Numbered from the stretch's first letter, positions 53,464 through 63,885 are shown. The stretch is DNA of 64,000 nt from Evansella sp. AB-P1 (GCF_029688925.1 NZ_JARUKY010000016.1:46893-110892); one strand, 5' to 3'. Notes: a model not told the origin generated them from the letters alone. Program-made: numbers and translations.

Positions 53464-54030
53464 ATGCCCCCAAAAAAGAAATTTACAGAGGACCAAATAA
53501 TTGATGCTGCATTTACAATTGCAAAGTCGACCGGGATGGATAGTATCACAATACGACGAGTAGCTGAACAATTAGGAAGTTCAATTGCACCAATATATGT
53601 TAATTTTAATGATGTTGAAGAACTTAAACGTGCTGTTATCAAAAAGATAGTACAGCTTAGTCAGCAATTGATAGACGAACAACAAAGTGGAAGTCCATTT
53701 AGAGATATAGGTGTTGCTAGTCTTATGTTTGCAAAAAAGTATCCAGTTCTAATTAGAGACTTTATCATGAAACCTAATGAATACTACGGAGAATACGACG
53801 AAGAAATGGGGGGGAATCTAGTCTCACTTATGAAAAATGATACGATGCTTCAAGGATTAACTGATGAGGAATTAATGATGATTTTACTAAAAATGAGAGC
53901 ATTTCAAATGGGGCTCCAGATGATGGTTGCTAACGGTTTGATTCCAGATGAGATGGATTTGGATAAGATGATTGCTATGTCTGATAGTGTAGCGGAAGAT
54001 ATTGTGGAGGGAACTCGATCACGTAAATAG
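53464..54030 (+). CDS. TetR family transcriptional regulator
   Basis: 188-residue TetR protein: helix-turn-helix DQIIDAAFTIAKSTGMDSITIRRVAEQLGSSIAPIYVNFNDVEEL, then a helical ligand domain. The IYVNF variant of the usual VYxHF recognition turn is notable. AAAGGAG precedes ATG 53464. The beta-lactamase-fold gene follows 68 bp later with no terminator between, so the regulator may control it. Confidence 0.9.
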   Translation: MPPKKKFTEDQIIDAAFTIAKSTGMDSITIRRVAEQLGSSIAPIYVNFNDVEELKRAVIKKIVQLSQQLIDEQQSGSPFRDIGVASLMFAKKYPVLIRDFIMKPNEYYGEYDEEMGGNLVSLMKNDTMLQGLTDEELMMILLKMRAFQMGLQMMVANGLIPDEMDLDKMIAMSDSVAEDIVEGTRSRK

Positions 54031-54098
54031 TAGGATTTGAAGTGTACATAAAAAAGCACTTTTAAACGTTAATAACAAAAAGGATGGGGGAATTAACG

Positions 54099-55175
54099 AT
54101 GCTTAAAAAATTGGATGAACATATTCTACAGGAAACTGTAAATGACATGATAAAAAAAAGAAACAATTTTGGATCGGTACTTTGTGTGGAACAAGGAGAT
54201 GACTTTTCCTGGGTAGGATCAGCTGGGAATATGGAAAAAGATGACCAATACTTTATTGCTAGTGTAACTAAATTATACATTACAGCAGTGTTTTTAAAGC
54301 TAAGATCGGAAAATAAGCTGACATTTGACGACCCTATCTCTCTATATTTATCAAAGGATATTATCGATGGTATTCATATATTAGACGGAATTGATTACTC
54401 AAATGATTTAACTATTAAACATTTGATCTCCAACACATCCGGTTTACCAGACTATTTTGCATATAAACAACCTAATGGGAAAACTGTAGCTTCTGAACTT
54501 TTTGAAGGAGTAGACCAAAGGTGGGGATTAGAGGAGACGTTGACTTTAGTAAAAGAATTGAAACCAAAGTTTAAACCAGGGAAAAAAGGAAAGGTCAATT
54601 ATTCAGATACAAATTATCAATTGCTTGGTAGAATCATCGAAAACGTTACAGATAATAGTATATCAGATGTATTTAAAGCATTGATCTTTGAGGAGTTACA
54701 TTTAGAAAAAACGTACGTGTATGAAGATGTCAATGATTGTAAACCTGTTTCACTTTACTATAAGTCCCAAAAAATACATTTGTCAAAGTACATGACTTCC
54801 ATTGCTCCTGAAGGAGGTATTGTTTCAACTGCAAAAGAAATGATGATATTTTTAAAGGCTTTTTTCAATGGTCGTTTTTTTCCTGTTGAGGAGTTAGAAG
54901 AACTTAAACAATGGAATATGATTTATTTTCCAGGTCAATTTTATTATGGTATTGGCTTGGAGAAATTATGGACTCCAAGAATAGTGTCTCCATTACATCC
55001 AATAAAAGAGATTTTAGGTTTTTGGGGACAATCTGGCGCTTTTGCATTTTATAATCCAGAACGAAATATATATTTTACTGGGACAGTAAATCAATTAAGT
55101 GGATTTGGGCATAGTGCTGCCTATAAAGCTATGATTAAGGTTATTAAGAAGTTGGATAGCAAGAGCCTAAACTAA
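54099..55175 (+). CDS. serine hydrolase (beta-lactamase/PBP4* family)
   Basis: 358-residue class C beta-lactamase-fold hydrolase. The catalytic SxxK is S55-V-T-K58 (YFIASVTKLY) and the Tyr-x-Asn analogue is YSDTN near residue 165. GLPDYFAYKQPNGK is a common substrate-loop block. No signal peptide, so the protein is probably cytosolic, unlike penicillin-binding forms. ATG 54099 is chosen with GGGGGA upstream. It ends in a stem-loop that also serves the kinase pseudogene opposite. Confidence 0.88.
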   Translation: MLKKLDEHILQETVNDMIKKRNNFGSVLCVEQGDDFSWVGSAGNMEKDDQYFIASVTKLYITAVFLKLRSENKLTFDDPISLYLSKDIIDGIHILDGIDYSNDLTIKHLISNTSGLPDYFAYKQPNGKTVASELFEGVDQRWGLEETLTLVKELKPKFKPGKKGKVNYSDTNYQLLGRIIENVTDNSISDVFKALIFEELHLEKTYVYEDVNDCKPVSLYYKSQKIHLSKYMTSIAPEGGIVSTAKEMMIFLKAFFNGRFFPVEELEELKQWNMIYFPGQFYYGIGLEKLWTPRIVSPLHPIKEILGFWGQSGAFAFYNPERNIYFTGTVNQLSGFGHSAAYKAMIKVIKKLDSKSLN

Positions 55176-55184
55176 TAGGCTCTT
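55161..55184. terminator. stem-loop over the convergent gene ends
   Basis: AAGAGCCT (55161-55168) pairs with AGGCTCTT (55177-55184), 8-nt loop. It covers the stop codons of the hydrolase and the kinase pseudogene. Confidence 0.75.
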
Positions 55185-55725
55185 AATTAGGTAATGGGTA
55201 GTACCAATATTCAGTTTACTTTTTACATGTACTTCCCTTTTCAAACTATCTACAATTTTATAACAAGCCATTGTTCCTAATCCTGTACATGTATCCTTTG
55301 TGGTGTAAAATGGCGTTCCGAGACGCTTAAATTCTTCTTCTCCAATTCCCTTACCACTGTCACTAATATTAATTTCAACGAATGTACCATTTTTTTTAGT
55401 TGTTATATGTAGCTTTCCTTTCGATTCCATTGCCTCTATTCCATTTTAATAATATTTAAAAACACTTGACACAGTTCATCTTTATTTGCATGAATTTAAT
55501 ATGAAACAGTTACATCCTTTTCAATATGAACGCCTCGTAAAATAGCGTAAGATTCCGTTACCTCTACTACTTTCTTAATTATTTCTTTAATATTTATATC
55601 TTCTTTGTATGTAGAATCCGACTTTGCAAGAGTTAAATAATTCACTGTACCAATATAATACACAATCGAAAAATCTTCTTTATTTCTTTTTGGAACATTT
55701 CGTGTAGTAACTCTTGTATTTTAAT
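55167..55725 (-). pseudogene. remnant of a sporulation-type sensor histidine kinase
   Basis: Reading the minus strand from about 55725: YIGTVNYLTLAKSDS (dimerisation-helix end), NIKEIIKKVVEVTESYAILRGVHIEKDVTVSY, then TAA in frame (CAA to TAA), IHANKDELCQVFLNIIKME, then a one-base deletion, and EAMESKGKLHITTKK...NISDSGKGIGEEEF (N and G1 boxes), TKDTCTGLGTMACYKI (G2 box) to the stop. The phosphorylated-His region and all sensor domains are gone. At least two lesions, so it is a real pseudogene. Confidence 0.88.
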
Positions 55726-55895
55726 ATTAATATAAACATTTTAGTTAATTATAGTAAACTTTTTAGTGAAGTAATGAATGATTGGAATATTTTTGTTATA
55801 CTTATAATAGTCCGCATGTAATTAGAAACTACTATGTAGTGAATTAACTGAATACTCTTAATGTTCTTAGTTTATTTTTATAAGGAGGCATTCGA

Positions 55896-57896
55896 TTGAA
55901 TAGTATGTTTACAATTGAGGATAAAAAATTGCTTTTTCATTATGATAGTGAAAAGCTTTTGATTGAAGCGTGGGGTATAAATAGTGTTCGTGTTAGAGCT
56001 ACTCATATGAATTCATTTCAGACTCAAAATTGGGCGTTGATGGGAAAAGTGGAAAGCACACCAGAGATACATATTTCTAACAATACGGCAATATTAAAAA
56101 ATGGGAAAATTACTGTAGAGGTAACAACGGTAGGAAAAATAACGTTTTACAATCAAAACGGCCATGTTTTATTGCAAGAATATGTACGAACCCGTGATAA
56201 TATCAAGGAATTTACAAGTGCATTGAATTTAAGAGCAAGAGAATTTAAACCGATTTTAGGTGGAGATTATGAATTGACTGTTCGATTTGAATCCATTCAT
56301 GAAGAAAAAATTTTTGGTATGGGTCAATATCAACAGCCATTCTTAGATTTGAAAAATTGTACATTAGAACTTGCCCATCGAAATTCTCAAGCAAGTGTTC
56401 CTTTTGCATTGTCCAGTTTAGGCTACGGATTTTTATGGAATAATCCAGCAATAGGTAAAGTGACATTTGGGAAAAATATAACAGAGTGGAATGTAAAGTC
56501 TACGAAACAATTAGATTACTGGATTACAGCTGGAGATACTCCAGCTGAAATTGAAGAAGCGTATGCAAGTGTCACTGGTACTGTACCGATGATGCCGGAA
56601 TATGGTTTAGGATTTTGGCAGTGTAAACTACGCTATCAAACACAGGAAGAATTATTAGAGGTTGCCCGAGAGTATAAGCGTCGCAACTTACCTATCTCTG
56701 TTATTGTTATTGATTTCTTTCATTGGACTCAACATGGTGATTGGAAATTTGATCCTGATTTTTGGCCAGATCCAGAAAAAATGGTGGAAGAGTTACAGGA
56801 GATGGGAATTGAATTGATGGTTTCCGTATGGCCCACCGTGGAAAAGAAAAGTGAGAATTATGAGGAAATGCTTCAACAGGGATTTTTAGTTAGGACTGAT
56901 CGGGGAGAACGAATTCCGATGCTAGGGACGAATCTAGTTTACTTTGATCCTACCAATCCGAAGGCACGGGAATATGTGTGGGGTAAGGTAAAAGATAATT
57001 ACTATGACAAAGGGATTAAAATATTCTGGTTAGATGAAGCAGAACCTGAATATGCTATTTACGATTTTGATCTATATCGTTATCACTTAGGTCCTAACGT
57101 ACAAATAGGAAATATTTATCCCGTCTTGTATGCGAAAACTTTTTTTGATGGAATGGTTGAATCAGGACAAGAAGATGTAATTAATTTAGTAAGGTGTGCT
57201 TGGGCTGGTAGTCAGCGATACGGCGCCCTCGTTTGGTCCGGTGATATTGATTCTAGCTTTACGGCTATGCGTAACCAGTTTGTGATCGGTTTAAATATGG
57301 GACTTGCTGGTATTCCTTGGTGGACTACTGATATCGGAGGTTTTCATGGAGGTAATCCTGATGATCCTAAATTCAGAGAATGTATAATAAGATGGTTTCA
57401 ATACGGTACTTTTTGTCCTGTATTTCGATTACATGGTGATAGAGAACCACATTCTGAACCACTATCTAAAAGTGGTGGTGGTAAGATGCATAGTGGTGCA
57501 GCCAATGAGGTTTGGAGTTACGGGGAAGAAGCATATGAGATTTTTAAAAAGTACTTAATGATACGTGAACGATTAAAGCCTTATATAAAGAATCAAATGA
57601 AACTAGCTCATGAAAAAGGAACGCCAATAATCCGTCCATTGTTCTATGATTTCCCCTATGATCAAGAAGCTTGGAAGATTGAAGATGCATATATGTTTGG
57701 GCCAGATATTTTAGTAGCGCCAATTCTTCATGAAGGAACATTCTCACGGAAAGTTTATTTACCTAACGGTGTCATATGGAGAGATGCAAAAAGTGGGAAA
57801 GTATATGAAGGAGGTCAATCAATTTTAGTTGATGCACCTCTTGAAGAAATACCGTTATTTTTGAGAAACAATGCAAATTTTCCTATTTATTTTTAG
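55896..57896 (+). CDS. glycoside hydrolase family 31 enzyme (alpha-glucosidase/alpha-xylosidase type)
   Basis: 666-residue GH31 enzyme. The nucleophile region is IKIFWLDEAEPEY (Asp380) and the acid/base is in VWSGDIDSSF (Asp450); FGMGQYQQP and WWTTDIGGFHGG are also family blocks. An N-terminal beta-sandwich (about 1-220) precedes the TIM barrel, and a C-terminal beta domain follows. No signal peptide, so it works on imported oligosaccharides. TTG 55896 follows AAGGAGGC. The WLDEAEPE form is common in alpha-xylosidase-like subfamilies, but the linkage cannot be fixed. Confidence 0.9.
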   Translation: MNSMFTIEDKKLLFHYDSEKLLIEAWGINSVRVRATHMNSFQTQNWALMGKVESTPEIHISNNTAILKNGKITVEVTTVGKITFYNQNGHVLLQEYVRTRDNIKEFTSALNLRAREFKPILGGDYELTVRFESIHEEKIFGMGQYQQPFLDLKNCTLELAHRNSQASVPFALSSLGYGFLWNNPAIGKVTFGKNITEWNVKSTKQLDYWITAGDTPAEIEEAYASVTGTVPMMPEYGLGFWQCKLRYQTQEELLEVAREYKRRNLPISVIVIDFFHWTQHGDWKFDPDFWPDPEKMVEELQEMGIELMVSVWPTVEKKSENYEEMLQQGFLVRTDRGERIPMLGTNLVYFDPTNPKAREYVWGKVKDNYYDKGIKIFWLDEAEPEYAIYDFDLYRYHLGPNVQIGNIYPVLYAKTFFDGMVESGQEDVINLVRCAWAGSQRYGALVWSGDIDSSFTAMRNQFVIGLNMGLAGIPWWTTDIGGFHGGNPDDPKFRECIIRWFQYGTFCPVFRLHGDREPHSEPLSKSGGGKMHSGAANEVWSYGEEAYEIFKKYLMIRERLKPYIKNQMKLAHEKGTPIIRPLFYDFPYDQEAWKIEDAYMFGPDILVAPILHEGTFSRKVYLPNGVIWRDAKSGKVYEGGQSILVDAPLEEIPLFLRNNANFPIYF

Positions 57897-58576
57897 TGCA
57901 GAATGTAGAAAAGTTGAACAAAATAAATAAGATGATCATTTTAACGAATACACTTAAAGACGTAATAGTCACTCAAAAGTTTTATAGAAAGGTCATTTCT
58001 ATCCTTATATCATTGAATTGACTCTTTTGGAATTTATTCATGGTTAGTAATAATCAATTCTGTAAACTCGAAAATAGAAGATGTCTCAAAGTAAAAAACG
58101 TATCCTTTAACTATCTAATTAAAAGTACCTACAGAGTAGACACATATCAAAGTGACTATTCATAGGGTGCTTTTTTGTATTTTTAATATATTTATTTGAA
58201 TACTACATCGTTTAGGGTTCTTTCTATTAGTGGTCAGTACCAGATAATAAATAACTAAAATATATACTTTTTAAAGCTTATAAACTGAAATAAAATTACT
58301 AAATTTATATAAATTTATTGACTTTTGTTTAGCTGTGAAGTAACTTTAGTTATAAGAATTAATGTGAAATTAATCGTATATTATAGTAGTGTTTTACTGG
58401 TTTAGTAAGTTTATAGGTTTTGAGATTAATTACATACGGTTACTAAAAAGACAATTATAAATTTTGTTTAAATTGCTAAATTAATTTGGGGGTGGCTAAA
58501 TTTTTATTGAACTAATGAGAAGCTGACTTTCGGATATTTCATATTTTTATAAAATTTACTGGAGGTAATCAAAAAC
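57897..58576. other. 680-bp spacer after the GH31 gene
   Basis: No gene found. AAAAGTACCT (58121-58130) can pair with GGGTGCTTTT (58165-58174) as a weak terminator of the GH31 gene. The rest is very AT-rich, with no strong promoter or cre site that I could support. Confidence 0.5.
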
Positions 58577-59950
58577 ATGAACCTAAACAATAACTACGAA
58601 AAGCCCCGAGTTCTTGTCCTTACTGACATTGAGAACGAACCTGACGATGCTATGTCTTTGGTGCGATTCCTTACTTATGCTAACCAGTGGGATGTGGAAG
58701 GTCTTGTCGCTACCACTTCTATTCATTTACAAAATAAGACTGCTTCTTGGCGTATCCGAGAAATAGTAGAAGCCTATAGTCAAGTGCGTGATAATTTGGA
58801 AAAACATGAGCCTGGTTTTCCCGATGGAGAATATTTATTTTCTATCATTAAAGAGGGACTACCTCTTTATGGAATGGAAGGGGTCGGTGCAGATAAGGAC
58901 TCCTCAGGTTCTGAACTTTTGATTAAAGCGGTTGACAGTGACGATCCGCGCCCATTATGGGTACTTGTTTGGGGTGGACCGAACGTTCTCGCACAATCTC
59001 TTTGGAAGGTCAAACACAGTCGTTCTGAAGAGGAACTAGCTACATTTGTTTCCCGCTTACGTGTGTATACCATTTCTGATCAAGATGACACAGCGCCGTG
59101 GCTACGGAAAACATTCCCTCATTTATTTTATATAGCTTCCCCTGGTTTCCACGCTGGAGGAGCCTACCATTTTGCAACTTGGAGTGGAATTAGCGGTGAT
59201 AAGTTTCATGGCCGTTTCACCGGTGCTGACTTTAGTATCGTTGACAATCCATGGCTTGATGAACACATCAGGAGTAAGGGGCCACTGGGGACACAGTATC
59301 CACAATCGAAATTTCTTATGGAAGGTGACACTCCAACATTCCTTTATCTTATTAACAATGGCCTCGGAAACCCCGAAAACCCTGATTGGGGTAGTTGGGG
59401 AGGGCGTTATGAGTTTTATACTCCTCGTACTCAGAAGTGCTTTCTTGAACGAGAGATGCGACCTTTCTGGAGTGATGCCGTTGACGAGGTTCTTGGTATT
59501 GACGGCAACTGGCACACCAGTAATAAAGCGACTATTTGGCGATGGCGTTCTGCTTATCAACACGATTTTGCCAGTCGTATGGATTGGACCATCAAACCCT
59601 ACGAAGAGGCAAATCATCCTCCTGTTCCAAAGCTTGATCACCCATCAAACCTATCGGCCAAACCTGGTGAACGGGTTAATCTTAGTGCTGAAGGTTCTTT
59701 TGATCCAGATGGTGACAAACTTTCGTATCATTGGTTTTACTATGGTGAGCCTGGTACTTTTACTACATCTTTGGCCCGTACTGGAGACCCTGTTCCAATT
59801 CATGATGCCGACAAACAGCAAGCTTGGTTTGTTGTTCCTACTGAACGTGTTTTTCAAAATGGAACGATGCATATCATCCTAGCCGTAACTGATAACGGTA
59901 CCCCAGCACTAACCCGATACCAGCGCGTGATTGTAAATGTTATTGACTGA
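58577..59950 (+). CDS. DUF1593 (Sde182-like) nucleoside-hydrolase-fold protein with C-terminal beta-sandwich
   Basis: 457 residues. The N-terminal PF07632-type domain resembles nucleoside hydrolases: [19 protein letters not shown] holds the acidic D-x-x-x-E-P-D-D metal motif and [15 protein letters not shown] ([18 protein letters not shown]) and SDQDDTAPW are family blocks. The last 110 residues ([36 protein letters not shown]) form a PKD-like beta-sandwich. First described in a cellulose-degrading marine bacterium. No signal peptide. The gene is visibly richer in C and G than its neighbours, with codons such as CGC, CGT and GTC, suggesting recent transfer. Confidence 0.85.
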   Translation: MNLNNNYEKPRVLVLTDIENEPDDAMSLVRFLTYANQWDVEGLVATTSIHLQNKTASWRIREIVEAYSQVRDNLEKHEPGFPDGEYLFSIIKEGLPLYGMEGVGADKDSSGSELLIKAVDSDDPRPLWVLVWGGPNVLAQSLWKVKHSRSEEELATFVSRLRVYTISDQDDTAPWLRKTFPHLFYIASPGFHAGGAYHFATWSGISGDKFHGRFTGADFSIVDNPWLDEHIRSKGPLGTQYPQSKFLMEGDTPTFLYLINNGLGNPENPDWGSWGGRYEFYTPRTQKCFLEREMRPFWSDAVDEVLGIDGNWHTSNKATIWRWRSAYQHDFASRMDWTIKPYEEANHPPVPKLDHPSNLSAKPGERVNLSAEGSFDPDGDKLSYHWFYYGEPGTFTTSLARTGDPVPIHDADKQQAWFVVPTERVFQNGTMHIILAVTDNGTPALTRYQRVIVNVID

Positions 59951-60291
59951 TTTTTAGCGATCTAGCTTATTTCAATCTATAGATTCATTAATTTTTCTAT
60001 TTCAATTTATACCTAAGTCAAAAAGTATATTGTCTCTTCTCACAAAAAGTGAAATACCTGAATTAGATGACAAACTGATACGTATGATGACGAAATGGAA
60101 GAGGGAATTACACAAGAATGTAAGCGTTATCCTTATTGATGGTATGATATTTTGGAAGAAAGATACCCTGAACAAGAACATATAAGGGGGAAAACAGTAA
60201 ATTGAGTAGCGATGAACAATCTTACTGAATTTTTAAAACTGGTTGGAGACGTGTGGGGAACGGAAAAAGAAAGATTTAGGAGGGGTTTATA
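59951..60291. other. spacer with possible coding remnant
   Basis: No intact gene. A stretch at about 60066-60214 reads QTDTYDDEMEEGITQECKRY, then Pro-Tyr, an in-frame TGA and WYDILEERYPEQEHIRG, which looks protein-like but was not recognised. It may be the remains of a deleted carbohydrate gene. Confidence 0.35.
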
Positions 60292-63200
60292 TTGAATAAT
60301 CGTACTAGCATAAAAATGTTAAGAGTTGAAAACATAGATAATCCAATTGGGATTGATGTTGACGTACCTCGTTTTAGTTGGAAGATGCAATCGAATGTCA
60401 GAGGACAAAAGCAAACTGCCTATCAAATTCTTATTGCTTCTACCCCTGAAAAACTAACAGACAAAGATGCTGACATATGGAACAGTGGAAAAGTAGTATC
60501 AAATGAAACTGTTTCTATTAAATATAATGGTAAGGACTTAAGTATATCTACTCGCTATTTTTGGACAGTGAATGTTTGGGATAAAGAAGGTCGCTTCATC
60601 CATACAGAGGAGCAAGCATATTTTGAAACAGGTTTGAAAAGTTCAAACGGCATCACAGGGTGGGATGGTGCTAAATGGATTTCAATGGCAGGGAAAGAAC
60701 CTAAAAGTCCTGGTGCTCCTATGTTTAGAAAGGAAACAATATTAAAAGGGAAGGTTAAGGATGCGAGACTTTATGTATCTGCATTAGGTATTTACGATGT
60801 CTACATTAATGGCCAAAAACTTGGGATTATAAAAAAAGATACCAAATTTGTTTACGAACTATTGCCTCCTGGATGGACAAATTACGATACAAATATTAAT
60901 TATATGACGTATGATGTTACGAACTACATACAAAAGGATTCTGTGGCGTTAGCTGCAACCTTAGGAAATGGTTGGTGGAATGGCAGGATATCAAAGGGTA
61001 GTCGAAAGAATGGTGAGACAGTATATTATAATGATGAGAAAAATGAATTAGCACTTCTTGCAAAGTTATTTATTATTTATGAAGATAACTCAACTCAATC
61101 CATCGTAACCGACCTCCAGTCCGGCTGGAAAGCCACTGATTCTGGTCCTGTCAGATCCGATGATATTTATGATGGTGAGTCGTACGATGCAACAAAGGAA
61201 ATAAAAGGTTGGACGGAACCAGAATTTGATGATGCCCATTGGAAAGAGGTAAAGGAACACACATATATGCAAGACTATCCAAATGCAACCGTTACGGCTT
61301 ACCACGGAGAGACAGCACAAATCATGGATGATTTGGATCAAGTTCCACAATCAATTACAACGTATACGAGTATAATCAACAAGGAATCCAGTGCAAATGA
61401 CCTAGGGGAAATCAAGATAGATAGAACAAAGACTATCACTATTCCTGAAGATGCAAACAGGAGTGAGTTAGTAATCTCTAAAGGGGACACGGTAATTTAT
61501 GATCTTGGGCAGAACATGGTAGGTGTTCCAAAGCTTACAGTAAAAGGCCAAAAAGGAAGTCAAATAAAGATGCGTTTTGCAGAGATGTTAAATGATAATA
61601 GTGAAGGAGCAGACGGAGCTGTAGGTTCCATTTATGTAGCTAATTTACGCACTGCGAAAGCTTCTGATTATTATACGTTAAAAGGAGCCCCTTCCGGTGA
61701 ATCGTATCAACCTATATTCACGTACCATGGTTTTAGGTATATCGAGATAACTCTTACTTCCGGTGAATCTGTCACGATCAAAAAATTGAGGGGAAAAGTA
61801 GTAACTTCAGCTGTAAAGGATACAGGAACTATTGAAACCTCTAATGATGCAATAAACCAACTATTCAGTAACATCATGTGGAGTCATCGAGGGAATTATT
61901 TGTGGATTCCAACGGATTGCCCTCAAAGAGATGAACGTGTGGGCTGGTCCGGAGATACGCAGCTTTTTGCTAATACAGCTCTATACAATATGGATACAGC
62001 TATTTTTCTTGAAAACTGGATGGAGATGCTTGTATCTTGTCAAGAAACGTATGGTGGAGGAGCATTCACATCTACAGCTCCTAGTGGAAGGTATACTAAA
62101 TTTAGAGGTTATGTAGGGAATGGTGGCTGGACTGATGCAGGAATTATTGTTCCGTGGACAGTATGGCAAATGACTGGTGATACAACCATTATTGAAAAAA
62201 ATTATGATGCCATGAAACGCTACATGGATTGGTTATTTGATCAGACGGGTGAAACTTACAGAGGGGCTGGAAGTATTGGAGATTGGTTGAATTTTCAAGG
62301 GACTGATCGTCAGTTAATGAGTGATGTTTATTATGCTTATGATGCTAAGCTGATGATGCAAATGGCTGAAGCGAATGGAAAAAGAAAAGATGTTCAACAC
62401 TATAAAGTTCTCTATGGAAATATTAGGGAAAGGTTTATAGATAACTATATAAAAGTAGATGAGGCAGGAACGTTGACGGTATATTCTTCAGGAGGCTATA
62501 AAGCGATGGAATTTGATGATAACCCAAGTCAAGTAGGGGTTGAGAATATTAAATTGGAAGACAATAGTCAAACATCTCTGCTGTGGTGCTTGAAGCTGGA
62601 GTTTTATGACAATGAGGATCAAAAGCAACAAATGATTGAATTACTCACCGAAAACATTACAAACAGTGAATCCTTTCAAACAACTAATCCTAATAGTTCC
62701 CGTTTAAATGATGAACAAAACACCTTATCTGTCGGATTTCTTGGGGTTAATGTCATCGCCCCAGTATTGTCAGATGTGGGGAAATCAGACCTTGCCTATA
62801 AACTATTACTACAAGATGCAATGCCATCTTGGTTGTATTCTGTGAACAATGGTGCTACGACGATTTGGGAACGGTGGAATTCCTATTCCATAGCAAATGG
62901 TTTTGGCGATGTTCGAATGAATTCTTTCAATCATTATGCATATGGTGCAATCGCAGAATGGATGTACAAGTACATGTCCGGTATTGCTAATGATGTGCAA
63001 CACCCAGGATTTAAACATATTAATCTCCAACCTAATATAGACAATAACAAGCAGATCACATGGGTAAAAGGATCATATGATTCTATACGAGGTCTGATTC
63101 GAAGTGACTGGGAATTAAACGACGATAATACATTTACCTTCAACGTTTCCATTCCTGCTAATACGACAGCAACCGTTTATCTTCCAGCTGATAAAACAAA

Positions 63201-63321
63201 CGTGATTACAGAGGGTGGATTGCCGATTGAAGATGTTGAAGGTGTCACTTCTATAGACTATAAGGAGGGCAAGGCTATCTTCAAATTAGAGTCTGGAAGT
63301 TATACTATCAAAAAAACATAG
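60292..63321 (+). CDS. glycoside hydrolase family 78 alpha-L-rhamnosidase
   Basis: 1009-residue GH78 enzyme that releases terminal L-rhamnose. The N-terminal Bac_rhamnosid_N and beta-sandwich domains include DVPRFSWKMQSNVRGQKQTAYQILIAS. The catalytic (alpha/alpha)6 domain has WIPTDCPQRDERVGWSGDTQLF with the general-acid carboxylates (about residues 542-555) and WNSYS...FNHYAYGAIAEWMY. The C-terminal domain ends in beta strands. Length is normal for bacterial GH78. No signal peptide. TTG 60292 follows AGGAGGGG. Substrate may be pectin-derived, such as rhamnogalacturonan. Confidence 0.92.
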   Translation: MNNRTSIKMLRVENIDNPIGIDVDVPRFSWKMQSNVRGQKQTAYQILIASTPEKLTDKDADIWNSGKVVSNETVSIKYNGKDLSISTRYFWTVNVWDKEGRFIHTEEQAYFETGLKSSNGITGWDGAKWISMAGKEPKSPGAPMFRKETILKGKVKDARLYVSALGIYDVYINGQKLGIIKKDTKFVYELLPPGWTNYDTNINYMTYDVTNYIQKDSVALAATLGNGWWNGRISKGSRKNGETVYYNDEKNELALLAKLFIIYEDNSTQSIVTDLQSGWKATDSGPVRSDDIYDGESYDATKEIKGWTEPEFDDAHWKEVKEHTYMQDYPNATVTAYHGETAQIMDDLDQVPQSITTYTSIINKESSANDLGEIKIDRTKTITIPEDANRSELVISKGDTVIYDLGQNMVGVPKLTVKGQKGSQIKMRFAEMLNDNSEGADGAVGSIYVANLRTAKASDYYTLKGAPSGESYQPIFTYHGFRYIEITLTSGESVTIKKLRGKVVTSAVKDTGTIETSNDAINQLFSNIMWSHRGNYLWIPTDCPQRDERVGWSGDTQLFANTALYNMDTAIFLENWMEMLVSCQETYGGGAFTSTAPSGRYTKFRGYVGNGGWTDAGIIVPWTVWQMTGDTTIIEKNYDAMKRYMDWLFDQTGETYRGAGSIGDWLNFQGTDRQLMSDVYYAYDAKLMMQMAEANGKRKDVQHYKVLYGNIRERFIDNYIKVDEAGTLTVYSSGGYKAMEFDDNPSQVGVENIKLEDNSQTSLLWCLKLEFYDNEDQKQQMIELLTENITNSESFQTTNPNSSRLNDEQNTLSVGFLGVNVIAPVLSDVGKSDLAYKLLLQDAMPSWLYSVNNGATTIWERWNSYSIANGFGDVRMNSFNHYAYGAIAEWMYKYMSGIANDVQHPGFKHINLQPNIDNNKQITWVKGSYDSIRGLIRSDWELNDDNTFTFNVSIPANTTATVYLPADKTNVITEGGLPIEDVEGVTSIDYKEGKAIFKLESGSYTIKKT

Positions 63322-63782
63322 AATTACATCTAGTTTAATTAGGGAGCCAAAAAAAAGAACGATACCCTAATTTGAATGTTGAAAAAGGTATGTATTTGTT
63401 ATTTTCGTGATAGTCGGATAAGTATTAAAAAATGATGATAATGATAAAGCGTAGATTTATAGAGAAAAGAAATAACACAATAGTTTTTTTAATAAATATA
63501 GATCTTTTCAGAATGGGAAAGCATCTTTGCTTGCAAGTATTTTGTTGTTATTATTCGATGAAGTCATAAAGTACTTCTAATATAGCAAAGATGCATAAAC
63601 CTTTCTTTATATCATTCTTTTTTAATTAGGTTGAATGAGGTTTGTAATTTCAAAAAATATTGTATGATAATTCCAACCGTCACATCCCCATAAATTCCCA
63701 TTGAACTATACTTAACTATTTGATATATTATTAATCCGGTCGCAAGTTATGTAAATTAATTTAAATTATTTTAAAATAACTA
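63322..63782. other. spacer before the rRNA operon
   Basis: No gene seen. AATTAGGG (63337-63344) and CCCTAATT (63365-63372) form a possible terminator of the rhamnosidase gene. A longer inverted repeat lies at 63521-63594. The rest is AT-rich. Confidence 0.5.
63521..63594. repeat. 11-bp inverted repeat
   Basis: GCATCTTTGCT (63521-63531) and AGCAAAGATGC (63584-63594) are exact reverse complements, 52 nt apart, and flank further small complementary pieces (AAGTATTT, AAGTACTT). Transcribed, it would make a long hairpin. No open frame or insertion sequence is associated. Confidence 0.6.
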
Positions 63783-63811
63783 TTGACCTAACTTATTAAA
63801 AATGATACGAT
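63783..63811 (+). promoter_or_regulatory. rRNA operon promoter P1
   Basis: TTGACC (63783-63788), 17-bp spacer, TACGAT (63806-63811). The sequence TTTTGTCGCTATA follows, matching the region after P2. Confidence 0.75.
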
Positions 63812-63856
63812 ATATTTTGTCGCTATAAAAAACCACAGTGACAATTTAAAAAGTTG

Positions 63857-63885
63857 TTGACGAACAATTATTATATTGATATAAT
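63857..63885 (+). promoter_or_regulatory. rRNA operon promoter P2
   Basis: TTGACG (63857-63862), 17-bp spacer, perfect TATAAT (63880-63885). TGGTTGTCGCAATA follows, a match to the P1 start region. Tandem promoters of this type drive Bacillus rrn operons. Confidence 0.9.

Noticed and set aside
59172..59882. 236-codon open frame overlapping the Sde182-like gene in another frame
   Set aside because: The other frame has clear family motifs; this one is a shadow favoured by the gene's higher GC content.
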